From NCBI RefSeq assembly GCF_001650905.1, contig NZ_LXYG01000020.1:124001-188000 (forward strand): a stretch of DNA of 64,000 nt, read 5' to 3'. The notes below the pieces were generated by a model that was not told the origin of the DNA, ran no database searches, and saw nothing but the letters and a program-made list of their open reading frames with translations. This DNA is from Balneola sp. EhC07. GTDB lineage: Bacteria > Bacteroidota > Rhodothermia > Balneolales > Balneolaceae. Below are positions 54,391-64,000 of this stretch, piece by piece; position 1 is the stretch's first letter; each line of letters begins with the position of its first letter. The position numbers and the translations under genes were made by a program.

Positions 54391-55188
54391 TTAATCAGCA
54401 CAAGGAGCATCTTCCAGGTTCTCATCCCAGCATGATTTTACTCCTTCATTGTAATTTGGTGAAATAATAAACCCGACTTTCGTCTCTGTATTAAACTCTA
54501 TAGTTGTAGTATTTCCATTAGAGCCGTCTACATAGACTATAGTTTTTATGGCGCCGTCGAAATCGTAATCAATTTCGCTACCCATATTTCCATTACGGTC
54601 GCTTAGTACTGAAAAATCTAAGTCAATACTTCCGTCATTATCTATGTCCCATTCTATTTCGGAAACAGCTCCTTCTTCCTGAGCATCATAATACGTCCAT
54701 TCACCTTCAGATCCATCGTACTCAGCTTCTCCTGAAAATAGAAGGAAGTTGTTTAGAGGGGGATCAGTAGCCGAGGTTGTTACGAAAAAATTCCATTCAA
54801 CTTCATCTTCAGAATCCACTTCCGCTGTTAATAAAACTGAAAAATCTTTGTCTTCATTTTCAGCTGTATACATCCACTGATATTCTCCTTCGGCTACTAC
54901 TTCAGGATCCTTATTCTGAGCAGCTGTAATCAAAACCTTCGGGATAATCAGGTTTGCATCAACGATAAGCTTAGCGATTCCTGCTCTGAAAAGAGCGGCG
55001 TTAAAATTTGAACCAGCTTTTAACTTAGAATTACTATTGTTGTTAAAATCTGACAGATCTATTGCCATCGTTTCTGCCGATGGGATCTCAGGTGTGATTT
55101 CATTTGTATTATTAGAATCACTACATGATATAAAAACAGCCATAATCAGTATTATAGCTGTTAAGGATTTAAAGCTTCGAAAATTCAT
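54391..55188 (-). CDS. Putative lipoprotein, function unknown
   Basis: A 265-residue protein with a lipoprotein signal (VFISC near residue 22) and a Ser/Asn-rich linker. The middle and C-terminus alternate aromatic and acidic strands with Asp-rich calcium-binding-like loops: WDIDNDGSIDLDFSV and GSEIDYDFDG. This repeated D-x-D-x-D pattern suggests a beta-structure with metal-binding loops. I do not recognise the family. It has its own terminator. Confidence 0.72.
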   Translation of the reverse strand: MNFRSFKSLTAIILIMAVFISCSDSNNTNEITPEIPSAETMAIDLSDFNNNSNSKLKAGSNFNAALFRAGIAKLIVDANLIIPKVLITAAQNKDPEVVAEGEYQWMYTAENEDKDFSVLLTAEVDSEDEVEWNFFVTTSATDPPLNNFLLFSGEAEYDGSEGEWTYYDAQEEGAVSEIEWDIDNDGSIDLDFSVLSDRNGNMGSEIDYDFDGAIKTIVYVDGSNGNTTTIEFNTETKVGFIISPNYNEGVKSCWDENLEDAPCAD

Positions 55189-55249
55189 TTCAAGTCGTTT
55201 TGTTCAAGTTTCTTACTTAAATCTAAAGACCTGACATTTGTTCCGAATT

Positions 55250-56911
55250 CTATTTATCTGCAGAGTATACTTTTTTACCTGCAACCCAGGTTTCCAGGAC
55301 TTTTATTTCCCAAATATCACTTGCCGGAACTGAAAAATAATCCTGATCAATCAAAATAAAATCAGCCCATTTTCCTTCTTCAATTGATCCCAAAACATCT
55401 TCCTGATGGCCTGCATAGGCAGCATCAAGAGTAAATGCACGAAGCGCTTCTTCTCTGGTTAAAGATTCGTTTGGATACCAGCCTCCATCAGGATTTCCAC
55501 TGTGATCCATTCTTGTAACTCCAGAATACAATCCGAAAAATGGATTGGAATGCTCAACAGGAAAATCAGAACCCGCTGCTACTACAGTTCCTTGCTCCAA
55601 AAATGTTTTCCATGCATAACCACCTTTTATCCTTTGCGGACCAACCCGGTCTTCGGCCATATTCATATCACTTGTTGCGTGGGTTGGTTGCATAGAAGCA
55701 ATAAGATCCAGTTCCTTGAATCTTGGAATATCATCCAGTGCTACTATCTGAGCATGTTCAACTCTGTTTCTTAATCCTTGATCACCGTGTTCATTCTGCG
55801 CTTTTTCGAGTGCATCTAAAACTTGTCTGTTTCCGGCATCTCCAATTGCATGAATATTTGCTTGAAAGCCTTTACCTACAACTTTTGAAACTGCAGCATC
55901 CATTTCCTCTTGTTCCATAAATAATAAGCCTACATTGCCCGGATCATCAGAATAAGGTTGTAACATAGCTGCTCCTCTGCTACCCAAAGCCCCATCAGAA
56001 TAAAGTTTAACGCTTCTTAAAGCTAACATATCATCAGCATAAGATTCTATTGGACCATTTTTTGAAAGCTCGTCAAATGTATTGCCGGAGCCTGAGATCA
56101 TACCATAGATTCTGGTCTTCGCCATATCCTGATCATTGAATTCTTTATAAAGATTCCAGGCCTTAACCCCTACACCTGCATCATGGACGGAAGTTATACC
56201 CATTTTAGCCATTTGCGCGTATGCTTTTTCCAAAGCTAATCGCTGTTCTTTTTCTGTTGGAGCCGGAATTTCGGATTCTACAAAACCTTGTGCAGCATCT
56301 ATGAATACCCCTGTGGCATTCCCGCTACCATCTCTTATTACCTTTCCTCCTTGTGGATCAGGAGTGTCTTTGCTTATTCCTGCCATTCTTAATGCCATAC
56401 TATTTCCCCATCCTGCATGCCCATCAACTCTGCTTAACCAAACCGGACGGTCTGAAATGACTTTATCAATGTCTTCTGCTGTTGGAAATTTATTCTCTTC
56501 CCACAGAGTTTGATTCCAACCCCTGCCTTGAATCCATTCCAAATCCGGATTTGCTTCCGCATAATTTTTTAAAGTATCTAAAGTCGCTTCAAGTGAATTG
56601 ATTCCCATTAAATTTACATTTAATTGCTGGAAACCTAATCCCATCACGTGCCCGTGTGCGTCTATCAATCCAGGTAATAATGTCTTCCCATTTCCATCGA
56701 TCACTTTTGCATTCGGAAATTCATCTCCAAGAGAAACATTGCTGGTTTCTATGAACTTACCATTTTTTATTGCAACGGATTTAAATTCGACCAACTCATC
56801 ACCGATAATTGTGTATCCGTTAATATTTTCGATTAGTAATGTTTCATCTGTCGGACTACATGCAAGAAGAATTGTTGCTATAGTTATCAATAGTATTTGT
56901 GTATACTTCAT
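55250..56911 (-). CDS. Amidohydrolase-3 family lipoprotein (YtcJ-like)
   Basis: A 553-residue amidohydrolase with a lipoprotein signal (LLAC near residue 18). The metal motif is LPGLIDAHGHVMGLG (HxH), with WLSRVDGHAGWGNS, HAIGDAGNRQVLDALE and the later aspartate region AAGSDFPVEHSNPFFG. YtcJ-type enzymes hydrolyse amide or carbamate bonds; the substrate here is not known. The envelope location suggests an external compound. It is solitary. Confidence 0.9.
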   Translation of the reverse strand: MKYTQILLITIATILLACSPTDETLLIENINGYTIIGDELVEFKSVAIKNGKFIETSNVSLGDEFPNAKVIDGNGKTLLPGLIDAHGHVMGLGFQQLNVNLMGINSLEATLDTLKNYAEANPDLEWIQGRGWNQTLWEENKFPTAEDIDKVISDRPVWLSRVDGHAGWGNSMALRMAGISKDTPDPQGGKVIRDGSGNATGVFIDAAQGFVESEIPAPTEKEQRLALEKAYAQMAKMGITSVHDAGVGVKAWNLYKEFNDQDMAKTRIYGMISGSGNTFDELSKNGPIESYADDMLALRSVKLYSDGALGSRGAAMLQPYSDDPGNVGLLFMEQEEMDAAVSKVVGKGFQANIHAIGDAGNRQVLDALEKAQNEHGDQGLRNRVEHAQIVALDDIPRFKELDLIASMQPTHATSDMNMAEDRVGPQRIKGGYAWKTFLEQGTVVAAGSDFPVEHSNPFFGLYSGVTRMDHSGNPDGGWYPNESLTREEALRAFTLDAAYAGHQEDVLGSIEEGKWADFILIDQDYFSVPASDIWEIKVLETWVAGKKVYSADK

Positions 56912-57018
56912 ATGGATTTTTATTAAAATATTTAACGTAATATAGGTATTGGTAATCGTTTCCTTAAATCAAATTTAAAGCTTTTACAATAACTAAACTT
57001 TACTTTGCTACGGCTTTT

Positions 57019-59010
57019 ATGGGATTTCGAATATTTATCTTCATACTTTTTTTTACCGGGACCACTAACTCAATTGCGGAACCTTTTACTGTCTCAAATA
57101 TTGATAGTTTAGATACTCAACTTAAAAGCCAGAATGGCCTAGAACTGGCTAATACGCTTATTGAAATTCTTGAGTACTATCAAAACATAAATGTTGACAG
57201 CTCTGTTTTTTATGCTACAAAACTGATTACCCTATCTGACTCTCTCAAATACACTGATGGAATACTGGCAGGCAATGCAAGTTTAATTAATGCTGATTTT
57301 ACCAAAGGTGCCTACTATTCAGGAATAGAAAGAGGACTTCCACTTGTAAATCAGAATTATGAAGAAGAAGGATATCACCTTGCGAATCTTTTTCTGGCAG
57401 TTGGTAATTGCTATGGTTCCCTTGGTCTTTACAGATCAGGTATAGAGTATTATTTAAGAGCTCGTGAAATCTTTGCTCCACTAAATTCATTTGAAAAACT
57501 GAATACTGTAGCTAACAATTTGGGTGCACTTTATATACGACTTGGAAATTTTGAGTCCGCATTAGAAGTTTTCAGTAATATGAATATTGCGGCCGGAAGT
57601 AAAGCGCTTAGAGTTACCACTAAAGTTAATTTCGGGTTTATCTATTTTGGATTAAATGATCTGGAAAAAGCCGAAAATTACTTTTTGGATGTTTTTGATT
57701 TCGGAGATGACGCTATTGAAGTAAGAGCCAAAGCAATTTCCAGTTTCAAACTAGGCGATCTTTACACTCAAAAAAAGGATTATCAGCAAGCTCTTACTTA
57801 TTTCAACAGATCCCTTGACTATTTTTCGATTCTGGAAAATGAAGCCCAAACTATGAATCCATTAAATGGTATTGCTGAAGTTTATTATAAAACGGGGAAA
57901 CTTGATCAAGCAAAAGAGATAGCTCTACAATCAGAAAGAATCGGAGAAAAAACTCAAACACTTTCGGAATTAAACTCTGTTGTTAGCCTCCTTGCAGACA
58001 TTTATAAAGAACAAGGCGATTATAAAAAAGCTTTTGAATATTCTATAAAAAACAGGGCGCTGAACGATAGCCTGAATATTAATCAGAGAAATCAGGAAAT
58101 TCAGGTTAAAGAGGCGGAATACAATTTTGAAAGAAAAGAAGAAGAACTCAGAAGAGAACAAAGTGTAAAACTTAAAAACCAAAGAATAGTCCTTAGTGGG
58201 GTTACTTCTTTTTTTCTGATTAGTTTAGTATTCATATTTGTTTTTTATAGTAGTAAGAAGAATAAAGAGAAAGCGAATCTCCGTCTTGAAAGTTTAAATA
58301 AAGATCTTGAAGAGACTAACAAGATCAAAAATCAATTATTTTCAATTATCGCTCATGACCTTAGAAATCCTTTGAGTTCGCTTTACGGATTAGTGACGCT
58401 ATTGGAAATGAAAGTAGCGGACAAAAAAGAATTAGAGCGCCTCATTCCTGAACTGGTTTCACAATTTAAACACACATCAACACTCTTAAATAACTTATTG
58501 AATTGGTCAAAAAGCCAGATGCAAGGGTATAAAATAGTTCCAACTAAATTCGATGTAAATGAGTTAGTTAGAACTAATATTGAATTGTTATCTCACCGAT
58601 TTAAGGAAAAAGAAATATCAGTTGTTATTAAAGATGAAAACTCTCTGTCCGTTTTTGCCGACAAAAACATGATTGATTTGGTAATTCTCAATCTGCTTTC
58701 TAATGCTCTCAAATACTGTGATAAAAAAGACGAGGTAACAATTTATTCTGAATCAAAACCGGACTTTATTACTTTTTCTGTTAAAGATACAGGCACGGGA
58801 ATCCCTGAAAATAAAATCGGATTGCTATTTACAAGTTCTTTCTATTCAACAAATGGCACCCGTAACGAAGCCGGCACAGGATTGGGGCTAATGCTCTGTA
58901 AGGAATTCATTGAAAAAAATGGCGGAAAAATTTGGGTTGAAAGTGATTTTGGGCAAGGCACAACCTTTCATTTCACTCTTCCTGTTACTGACTATAAACT
59001 TGATTCGTAA
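57019..59010 (+). CDS. TPR-containing sensor histidine kinase
   Basis: A 663-residue membrane kinase. A signal peptide precedes a periplasmic domain of about six or seven TPR repeats to about residue 370. A single membrane helix (about 390-412) follows, then a coiled linker (LNKDLEETNKIKNQ). The kinase part shows the phospho-accepting His446 in FSIIAHDLRNPLSS, N-box VILNLLSNALKYC, G1 KDTGTGIPENKIG and G2 GTGLGLMLCKEF. No response regulator gene is nearby, so it is an orphan. Such TPR kinases are frequent in FCB bacteria. Confidence 0.93.
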   Translation: MGFRIFIFILFFTGTTNSIAEPFTVSNIDSLDTQLKSQNGLELANTLIEILEYYQNINVDSSVFYATKLITLSDSLKYTDGILAGNASLINADFTKGAYYSGIERGLPLVNQNYEEEGYHLANLFLAVGNCYGSLGLYRSGIEYYLRAREIFAPLNSFEKLNTVANNLGALYIRLGNFESALEVFSNMNIAAGSKALRVTTKVNFGFIYFGLNDLEKAENYFLDVFDFGDDAIEVRAKAISSFKLGDLYTQKKDYQQALTYFNRSLDYFSILENEAQTMNPLNGIAEVYYKTGKLDQAKEIALQSERIGEKTQTLSELNSVVSLLADIYKEQGDYKKAFEYSIKNRALNDSLNINQRNQEIQVKEAEYNFERKEEELRREQSVKLKNQRIVLSGVTSFFLISLVFIFVFYSSKKNKEKANLRLESLNKDLEETNKIKNQLFSIIAHDLRNPLSSLYGLVTLLEMKVADKKELERLIPELVSQFKHTSTLLNNLLNWSKSQMQGYKIVPTKFDVNELVRTNIELLSHRFKEKEISVVIKDENSLSVFADKNMIDLVILNLLSNALKYCDKKDEVTIYSESKPDFITFSVKDTGTGIPENKIGLLFTSSFYSTNGTRNEAGTGLGLMLCKEFIEKNGGKIWVESDFGQGTTFHFTLPVTDYKLDS

Positions 59011-59432
59011 TCAGTCCAAAATTCTTCTTTCAAATATTCAGGAACTACTTTTAAATCCTTAAGTTCATTTTTGTTCTTAAAAGCTACATCTTTAATAATT
59101 TGAGAGCTCTCACTTAATTCCGGGTCGGTTCCGGTTTGTAATTTCCCGGACAAATATTCTACTTTGTAAAACAATTCAATAGCGTGGAATTGGCCTTTGA
59201 TCACTTCATTCACATGCATCAGACTTTTTGCTTTTACATGCAATCCTGTTTCTTCGAGAAACTCCCTCTTCAGTGTTTCTTCCAAGGTTTCTCCAAATTC
59301 CAAACCACCACCCGGCGGCATCCATGTCAACTCATTGGTAATTGGTGACAAAAGTTGAACAAGTAGTATCGAATTTCCCTTTACGAGCAATCCGCAACTT
59401 CTTAACCTTAACTTACCTTTATAGGATGACAA
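58992..59432 (-). CDS. NUDIX hydrolase
   Basis: A 146-residue NUDIX protein. The box GLEFGETLEETLK followed by REFLEETGL matches G-x5-E-x7-R-E-U-x-E-E-x-G-U. Members cleave nucleoside diphosphate derivatives. The only start is a TTG at 59432, directly after the pyrG stop, which suggests coupling to CTP synthase. It overlaps the convergent kinase gene by 19 bp. Confidence 0.9.
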   Translation of the reverse strand: MSSYKGKLRLRSCGLLVKGNSILLVQLLSPITNELTWMPPGGGLEFGETLEETLKREFLEETGLHVKAKSLMHVNEVIKGQFHAIELFYKVEYLSGKLQTGTDPELSESSQIIKDVAFKNKNELKDLKVVPEYLKEEFWTDYESSL

Positions 59433-61139
<1,707 letters not shown>

Positions 61140-61171
61140 CTATTCAATTTAACTTTCAAAGAAATTTAAAT

Positions 61172-61945
61172 TTATACTGCATTCTTTATTACTTCTTCAA
61201 CTACTTTATTCAGCACATCCGGTTTATCAGTAAAAATACCTTTTGCGCCAACTTGTATGAGAGACTTCATTGTAAGTTCATCATTAACTGTATATATGAA
61301 GAACGGTATTTTATTATTATTCAACTGTAATACCCAGTTATCTGTTAGCTGCTCACGGCTACAATTAAAAGCATCAATATTATAATCCTTCGCAAGGCGT
61401 GAAGGTTCTCTTCCATGAGATTGAACTCGTTCGTATAGTAATGCACTTTTAATGTTAGTTTCTCTCTTACTTAGCCTTTCTAATACTCTGTAATCAAAGC
61501 TGGAGATCATTACTACTTCTTCCATACCCAGCTCTTCAACTAAATTTAACACTAACTCAACAATCCCGGATTCTTCGTTCTCTGTTACTACTTCCGGTTT
61601 GATTTCAATGTTTACTAATATTCTATTTCTTGAAAACTCAAGAACTTCTCTTAACGTAGGAATTCCTTCATTTTTAAATTTTGTATCAAACCAGGACCCG
61701 ACATCAAGCTTCTTCAAATCTGAAAGTGTGTGATCTAAAACGAATCCACTCCCATTGGTTTTTTTATCCAGTCTTTCATCATGAAACACAACCGGTATGT
61801 TATCTTTGGAAAGTAAAACATCCAGCTCAATCATATCTGCGTTCATATCTACTGCAGCTTTAAAAGCAGACATCGTATTTTCAGGATAATACCAGCTTGC
61901 GCCTCTATGAGCTATTGTATAAAATCTTTTTTTAGAAAAGTTCAT
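61172..61945 (-). CDS. Glycerophosphodiester phosphodiesterase
   Basis: A 257-residue TIM-barrel GDPD enzyme. The catalytic HRG is in IAHRGASWYYPENTMSAF, the metal acidic residues are in MIELDVLLSKD, and the second histidine is in VVFHDERLDKKTNG. No signal peptide is seen, so it is cytoplasmic (UgpQ-like). It releases glycerol 3-phosphate from lipid head groups. It is 83 bp upstream of pyrG on the same strand. Confidence 0.93.
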   Translation of the reverse strand: MNFSKKRFYTIAHRGASWYYPENTMSAFKAAVDMNADMIELDVLLSKDNIPVVFHDERLDKKTNGSGFVLDHTLSDLKKLDVGSWFDTKFKNEGIPTLREVLEFSRNRILVNIEIKPEVVTENEESGIVELVLNLVEELGMEEVVMISSFDYRVLERLSKRETNIKSALLYERVQSHGREPSRLAKDYNIDAFNCSREQLTDNWVLQLNNNKIPFFIYTVNDELTMKSLIQVGAKGIFTDKPDVLNKVVEEVIKNAV

Positions 61946-62075
61946 TCTTTAGGGATCAATACAAGAATAATTAACCCTTCCAATAAACTAATTTCGGAGG
62001 CTAAACGTAACTACAACTTACAGAAAAACGGACATAGTTCGTTTAATCAAGTTAAGATAACTTAGTTCAGAAAAG

Positions 62076-62429
62076 TTAATTCTGAAACGTTATCACTCTC
62101 TTTATTGCTTTATTGATCAATGAATTAAAACTGCCGGAACTTGAGAATGTCGAGTAAGATAAAATCAAACCTGAAATTATTGAAACACAACCTAATAAGC
62201 TTACAACTGTTGCCAACCACACAGGTTGTATTAGTTCCAGTATTGAAAGCGCTACCACCGTTGTACCCAATAAGATTTGAATGAATGCAGAAATTATCTG
62301 GAAACCATTGAAAGGAGCAAAATCATTTTTAGAAGAAAATGATTTAAATTGTCTATTCAATTTTATATCTAACTCTTTCTCAGAATCCTTTCCCAGTAAA
62401 GAATTCATTTCTTTTTCTTCTTTGTTCAT
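62076..62429 (-). CDS. Small two-helix membrane protein, function unknown
   Basis: A 117-residue protein with two hydrophobic segments around ISAFIQILLGTTVVALSIL and WLATVVSLLGCVSIISGLI. The N-terminus is charged and cytoplasmic. I recognise no family. It lies between two genes, 130 bp from the glycerophosphodiesterase gene, and its start is divergent from rlmB with 68 bp between. Confidence 0.65.
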   Translation of the reverse strand: MNKEEKEMNSLLGKDSEKELDIKLNRQFKSFSSKNDFAPFNGFQIISAFIQILLGTTVVALSILELIQPVWLATVVSLLGCVSIISGLILSYSTFSSSGSFNSLINKAIKRVITFQN

Positions 62430-62497
62430 GTCCTTACCTTTTACTAACCACTTTACTTTAACTAATCTAATAAATCAGCGCGAACAAAAAAATAAAA

Positions 62498-63241
62498 ATG
62501 AGTAAAACCGATAATATTTACATCTACGGTCGTAATCCAATAATTGAAGCGCTAATCAATCGGCCTAATGAGGTTGAAAAAGTTTTTATTAAAAACTCTA
62601 TTCAACTTAATTCCATTGACGGCTTAGCTGATTTAATTTCAAAAAACTCGATTCCGGTTTCCAAGGTTCCCCAAATTAAAATCCAGAATCTAGTAGGAAG
62701 AGTAAATGATCAGGGGATTGTTGCATTATTAAGTCAAATATCTTACACCAACTTCTTTGATTGGGTCTCAGAGTTAGATTTAAAATCAAATCCTGCTGTT
62801 GTTCTTTTGGATGGTATAGAAGATCCATATAATTTTGGTGCTATTCTCAGAAGTGCCGTTGCTGCAGGTATTTCTGCTGTGCTTGTACCTACTCAAAAAC
62901 AAGCACCCGTTAATGCAACTGTATTTAAGACTTCTTCAGGAACTGCCGGAAGAATACCTATCATCAGAGTTCATGATATTAACCAAGGAATTAAAGACTT
63001 GGAACTTGCAGGATTTAAGATTTTTGGTTTAGATGGGGATTCTAAAAGATCTTTTTGGGAGGCTGAATTTAATACACCTACCGCTTTTCTGATTGGGAAT
63101 GAAGGCGAAGGAATAGACCGAAAAACTTTAAAGAAAACATCCGAAACACTTAGAATACCGATGGTTAATAATGTAGAATCTTTGAATGCTTCCGTTTCTG
63201 CAGCTTTAATCTGTTACGAGTGGGCCAGAAAGCGCATATAA
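62498..63241 (+). CDS. rlmB: 23S rRNA 2'-O-methyltransferase, TrmH/RlmB family
   Basis: A 247-residue SPOUT methyltransferase with the N-terminal substrate-binding domain (YIYGRNPIIEALINRP) and the knotted SAM site: LLDGIEDPYNFGAILRSA (motif 1), FLIGNEGEGIDRKT (motif 2) and IPMVNNVESLNASVSAAL (motif 3). RlmB methylates G2251 in 23S rRNA; the exact site is inferred. It is followed by a bidirectional terminator. Confidence 0.92.
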   Translation: MSKTDNIYIYGRNPIIEALINRPNEVEKVFIKNSIQLNSIDGLADLISKNSIPVSKVPQIKIQNLVGRVNDQGIVALLSQISYTNFFDWVSELDLKSNPAVVLLDGIEDPYNFGAILRSAVAAGISAVLVPTQKQAPVNATVFKTSSGTAGRIPIIRVHDINQGIKDLELAGFKIFGLDGDSKRSFWEAEFNTPTAFLIGNEGEGIDRKTLKKTSETLRIPMVNNVESLNASVSAALICYEWARKRI

Positions 63242-63273
63242 AAAAAGCAGGCTTTAAAAAAGCCTGCTTTTAA
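63239..63273. terminator. Bidirectional terminator between rlmB and ndk
   Basis: AAAAGCAGGCTTT (63243-63255) and AAAGCCTGCTTTT (63259-63271) pair exactly around a three-base loop. A-runs and T-runs on both sides let it stop both convergent transcripts. Confidence 0.9.
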
Positions 63274-63290
63274 CTTAAACCTGAATTTGA

Positions 63291-63722
63291 TTAGGCTACA
63301 TTTGCAACCACTTCAGATTCAGCGAAAAAATATGCAGCTTCTATTTTTCCATTTTCTACAGAATCAGATCCATGAATAATATTTTCTCCAAGGCTGTCTG
63401 CAAATTCTGCTCTTATTGTTCCTTTATCTGCTTCTTCAGGATTGGTAGCACCAATTAAAGTTCTGAAATCAGCAACTGCATTTTCTTTTTCTAAGATCAT
63501 AGGAACACAAGCACCGCTACTCATAAATTCACACAACTCACCATAGAATGGTCTTTCTTTGTGAACTGCATAAAATCCTCCTGCAGTATCAGCAGTTAGT
63601 CTTGTCATTTTCATTGCTAAAATTTTGAACCCTGCTTCCTGAATTCTTTTAGTAACTTCGCCGATAAGTTCTTTACGAACACAATCAGGTTTCAAAATCG
63701 TCAACGTTCTTTCTAATGCCAT
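63291..63722 (-). CDS. ndk: Nucleoside diphosphate kinase
   Basis: A 143-residue enzyme from the ATG at 63722, beginning [17 protein letters not shown]. The catalytic histidine lies in [14 protein letters not shown], with the nucleotide-binding [15 protein letters not shown]. It balances NTP pools. The upstream extension of the frame lacks NDK homology and is not used. Confidence 0.96.
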   Translation of the reverse strand: MALERTLTILKPDCVRKELIGEVTKRIQEAGFKILAMKMTRLTADTAGGFYAVHKERPFYGELCEFMSSGACVPMILEKENAVADFRTLIGATNPEEADKGTIRAEFADSLGENIIHGSDSVENGKIEAAYFFAESEVVANVA

Positions 63723-63846
63723 TATATTTTTTCTGAAATTAATTTTTTTGTAACAACCCTTTTGAAAATCCCTCTTCAAAATGGTATTTAAAGATAAGAT
63801 TTCGCACATTAATTGTCGAATATAAAGGGCGAGCAATACAATATTT

Positions 63847-64000
63847 ATGCAAAATGATTACGAACATAGTTTTAGTTGGAATTTCAGCTTAAAAGCTACT
63901 CCAACACAATTATGGCCTTTTATTTCTGACACAAATAAATTTTTAAAAAAAGCAGGTCAGTTCTCTGTTCGCAAAGAGTCTTTTCTTACTGATACTAAAA
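63847..64000 (+). CDS. N-terminus of a probable DUF5939-type adenylate/guanylate cyclase, 3' end missing
   Basis: An ORF starts with ATG at 63847 and is open to the window end (51 residues visible). The stretch [23 protein letters not shown] matches, as far as I recall, the START-like N-terminus of DUF5939 proteins that carry a cyclase domain downstream; here quoted as LWPFISDTN. The cyclase domain would lie outside the window. The assignment is tentative. It is divergent from ndk. Confidence 0.45.
   Translation, partial: MQNDYEHSFSWNFSLKATPTQLWPFISDTNKFLKKAGQFSVRKESFLTDTK

Overview
The window is about 64 kb of an AT-rich bacterial chromosome from the FCB group. A marine member of Balneolota/Rhodothermota, or a related Bacteroidota lineage, fits best. 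Pointers are the fused ccoN-ccoO cytochrome oxidase gene, the TonB receptor with an N-terminal carboxypeptidase-like domain, the bacilliredoxin, the many short signal-peptide lipoproteins and weak Shine-Dalgarno use. The assignment is inference: no rRNA or ribosomal protein gene is present to fix it. The sequence is densely coding (66 CDSs, two cut by the window edges). No gap exceeds 300 bases, and I saw no tRNA, rRNA, CRISPR, insertion sequence or prophage.

Layout. 1-13.4 kb: a 7TM-HD c-di-AMP-type phosphodiesterase (cut at the left edge), XerD and gamma-glutamyltransferase in one direction, then a bacilliredoxin-like protein, two metal- or protease-type hydrolases, a TPR protein with a striking His/Cys set, TerC, an M28 peptidase, a dienelactone hydrolase, a DinB-like protein and two small membrane/lipoproteins. 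13.3-16.9 kb: a tightly overlapping operon for 5-oxoproline use (pxpABC) led by an Nramp-fold transporter that lacks the usual metal ligands. 16.9-21.1 kb: small housekeeping enzymes and a QTMAN-type glycosyltransferase coupled to a membrane-anchored EEP-family enzyme. 21.1-30.9 kb: the main respiratory island, with two tandem Rrf2 regulators, ccoI, ccoS, fused ccoNO, ccoQ, ccoP, ccoG, ccoH, a TauE/SafE-like membrane protein and an azurin. 31-46.4 kb: assorted oxidoreductases, an LVIVD/DUF305 lipoprotein pair, a TonB-dependent receptor, LemA with two TPM proteins, and a methionine gamma-lyase-type enzyme coupled to an Lrp regulator. 46.5-64 kb: TetR-fadE, a redoxin-pdxH-trmB operon, a radical SAM protein, an amidohydrolase, a TPR histidine kinase, pyrG-nudix, a glycerophosphodiesterase, rlmB, ndk and the start of a probable cyclase.

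How parts may work together. The 5-oxoproline operon and the gamma-glutamyltransferase about 9 kb away could both feed glutamate from gamma-glutamyl compounds. The cco island appears to be a self-contained module: regulators, copper import for assembly, oxidase, assembly factors, and a soluble copper protein that could act as electron donor to a CcoP carrying only one heme. Intergenic spaces hold several palindromic or dispersed-looking repeats, the most striking being a perfect 44-bp palindrome at 4115-4158. I did not find one clearly unprecedented multi-gene system. The best candidates for new biology are the non-metal Nramp protein in the pxp operon, the QTMAN-like/EEP pair, the His/Cys-rich TPR protein and the twin Rrf2 switch before the cco genes.
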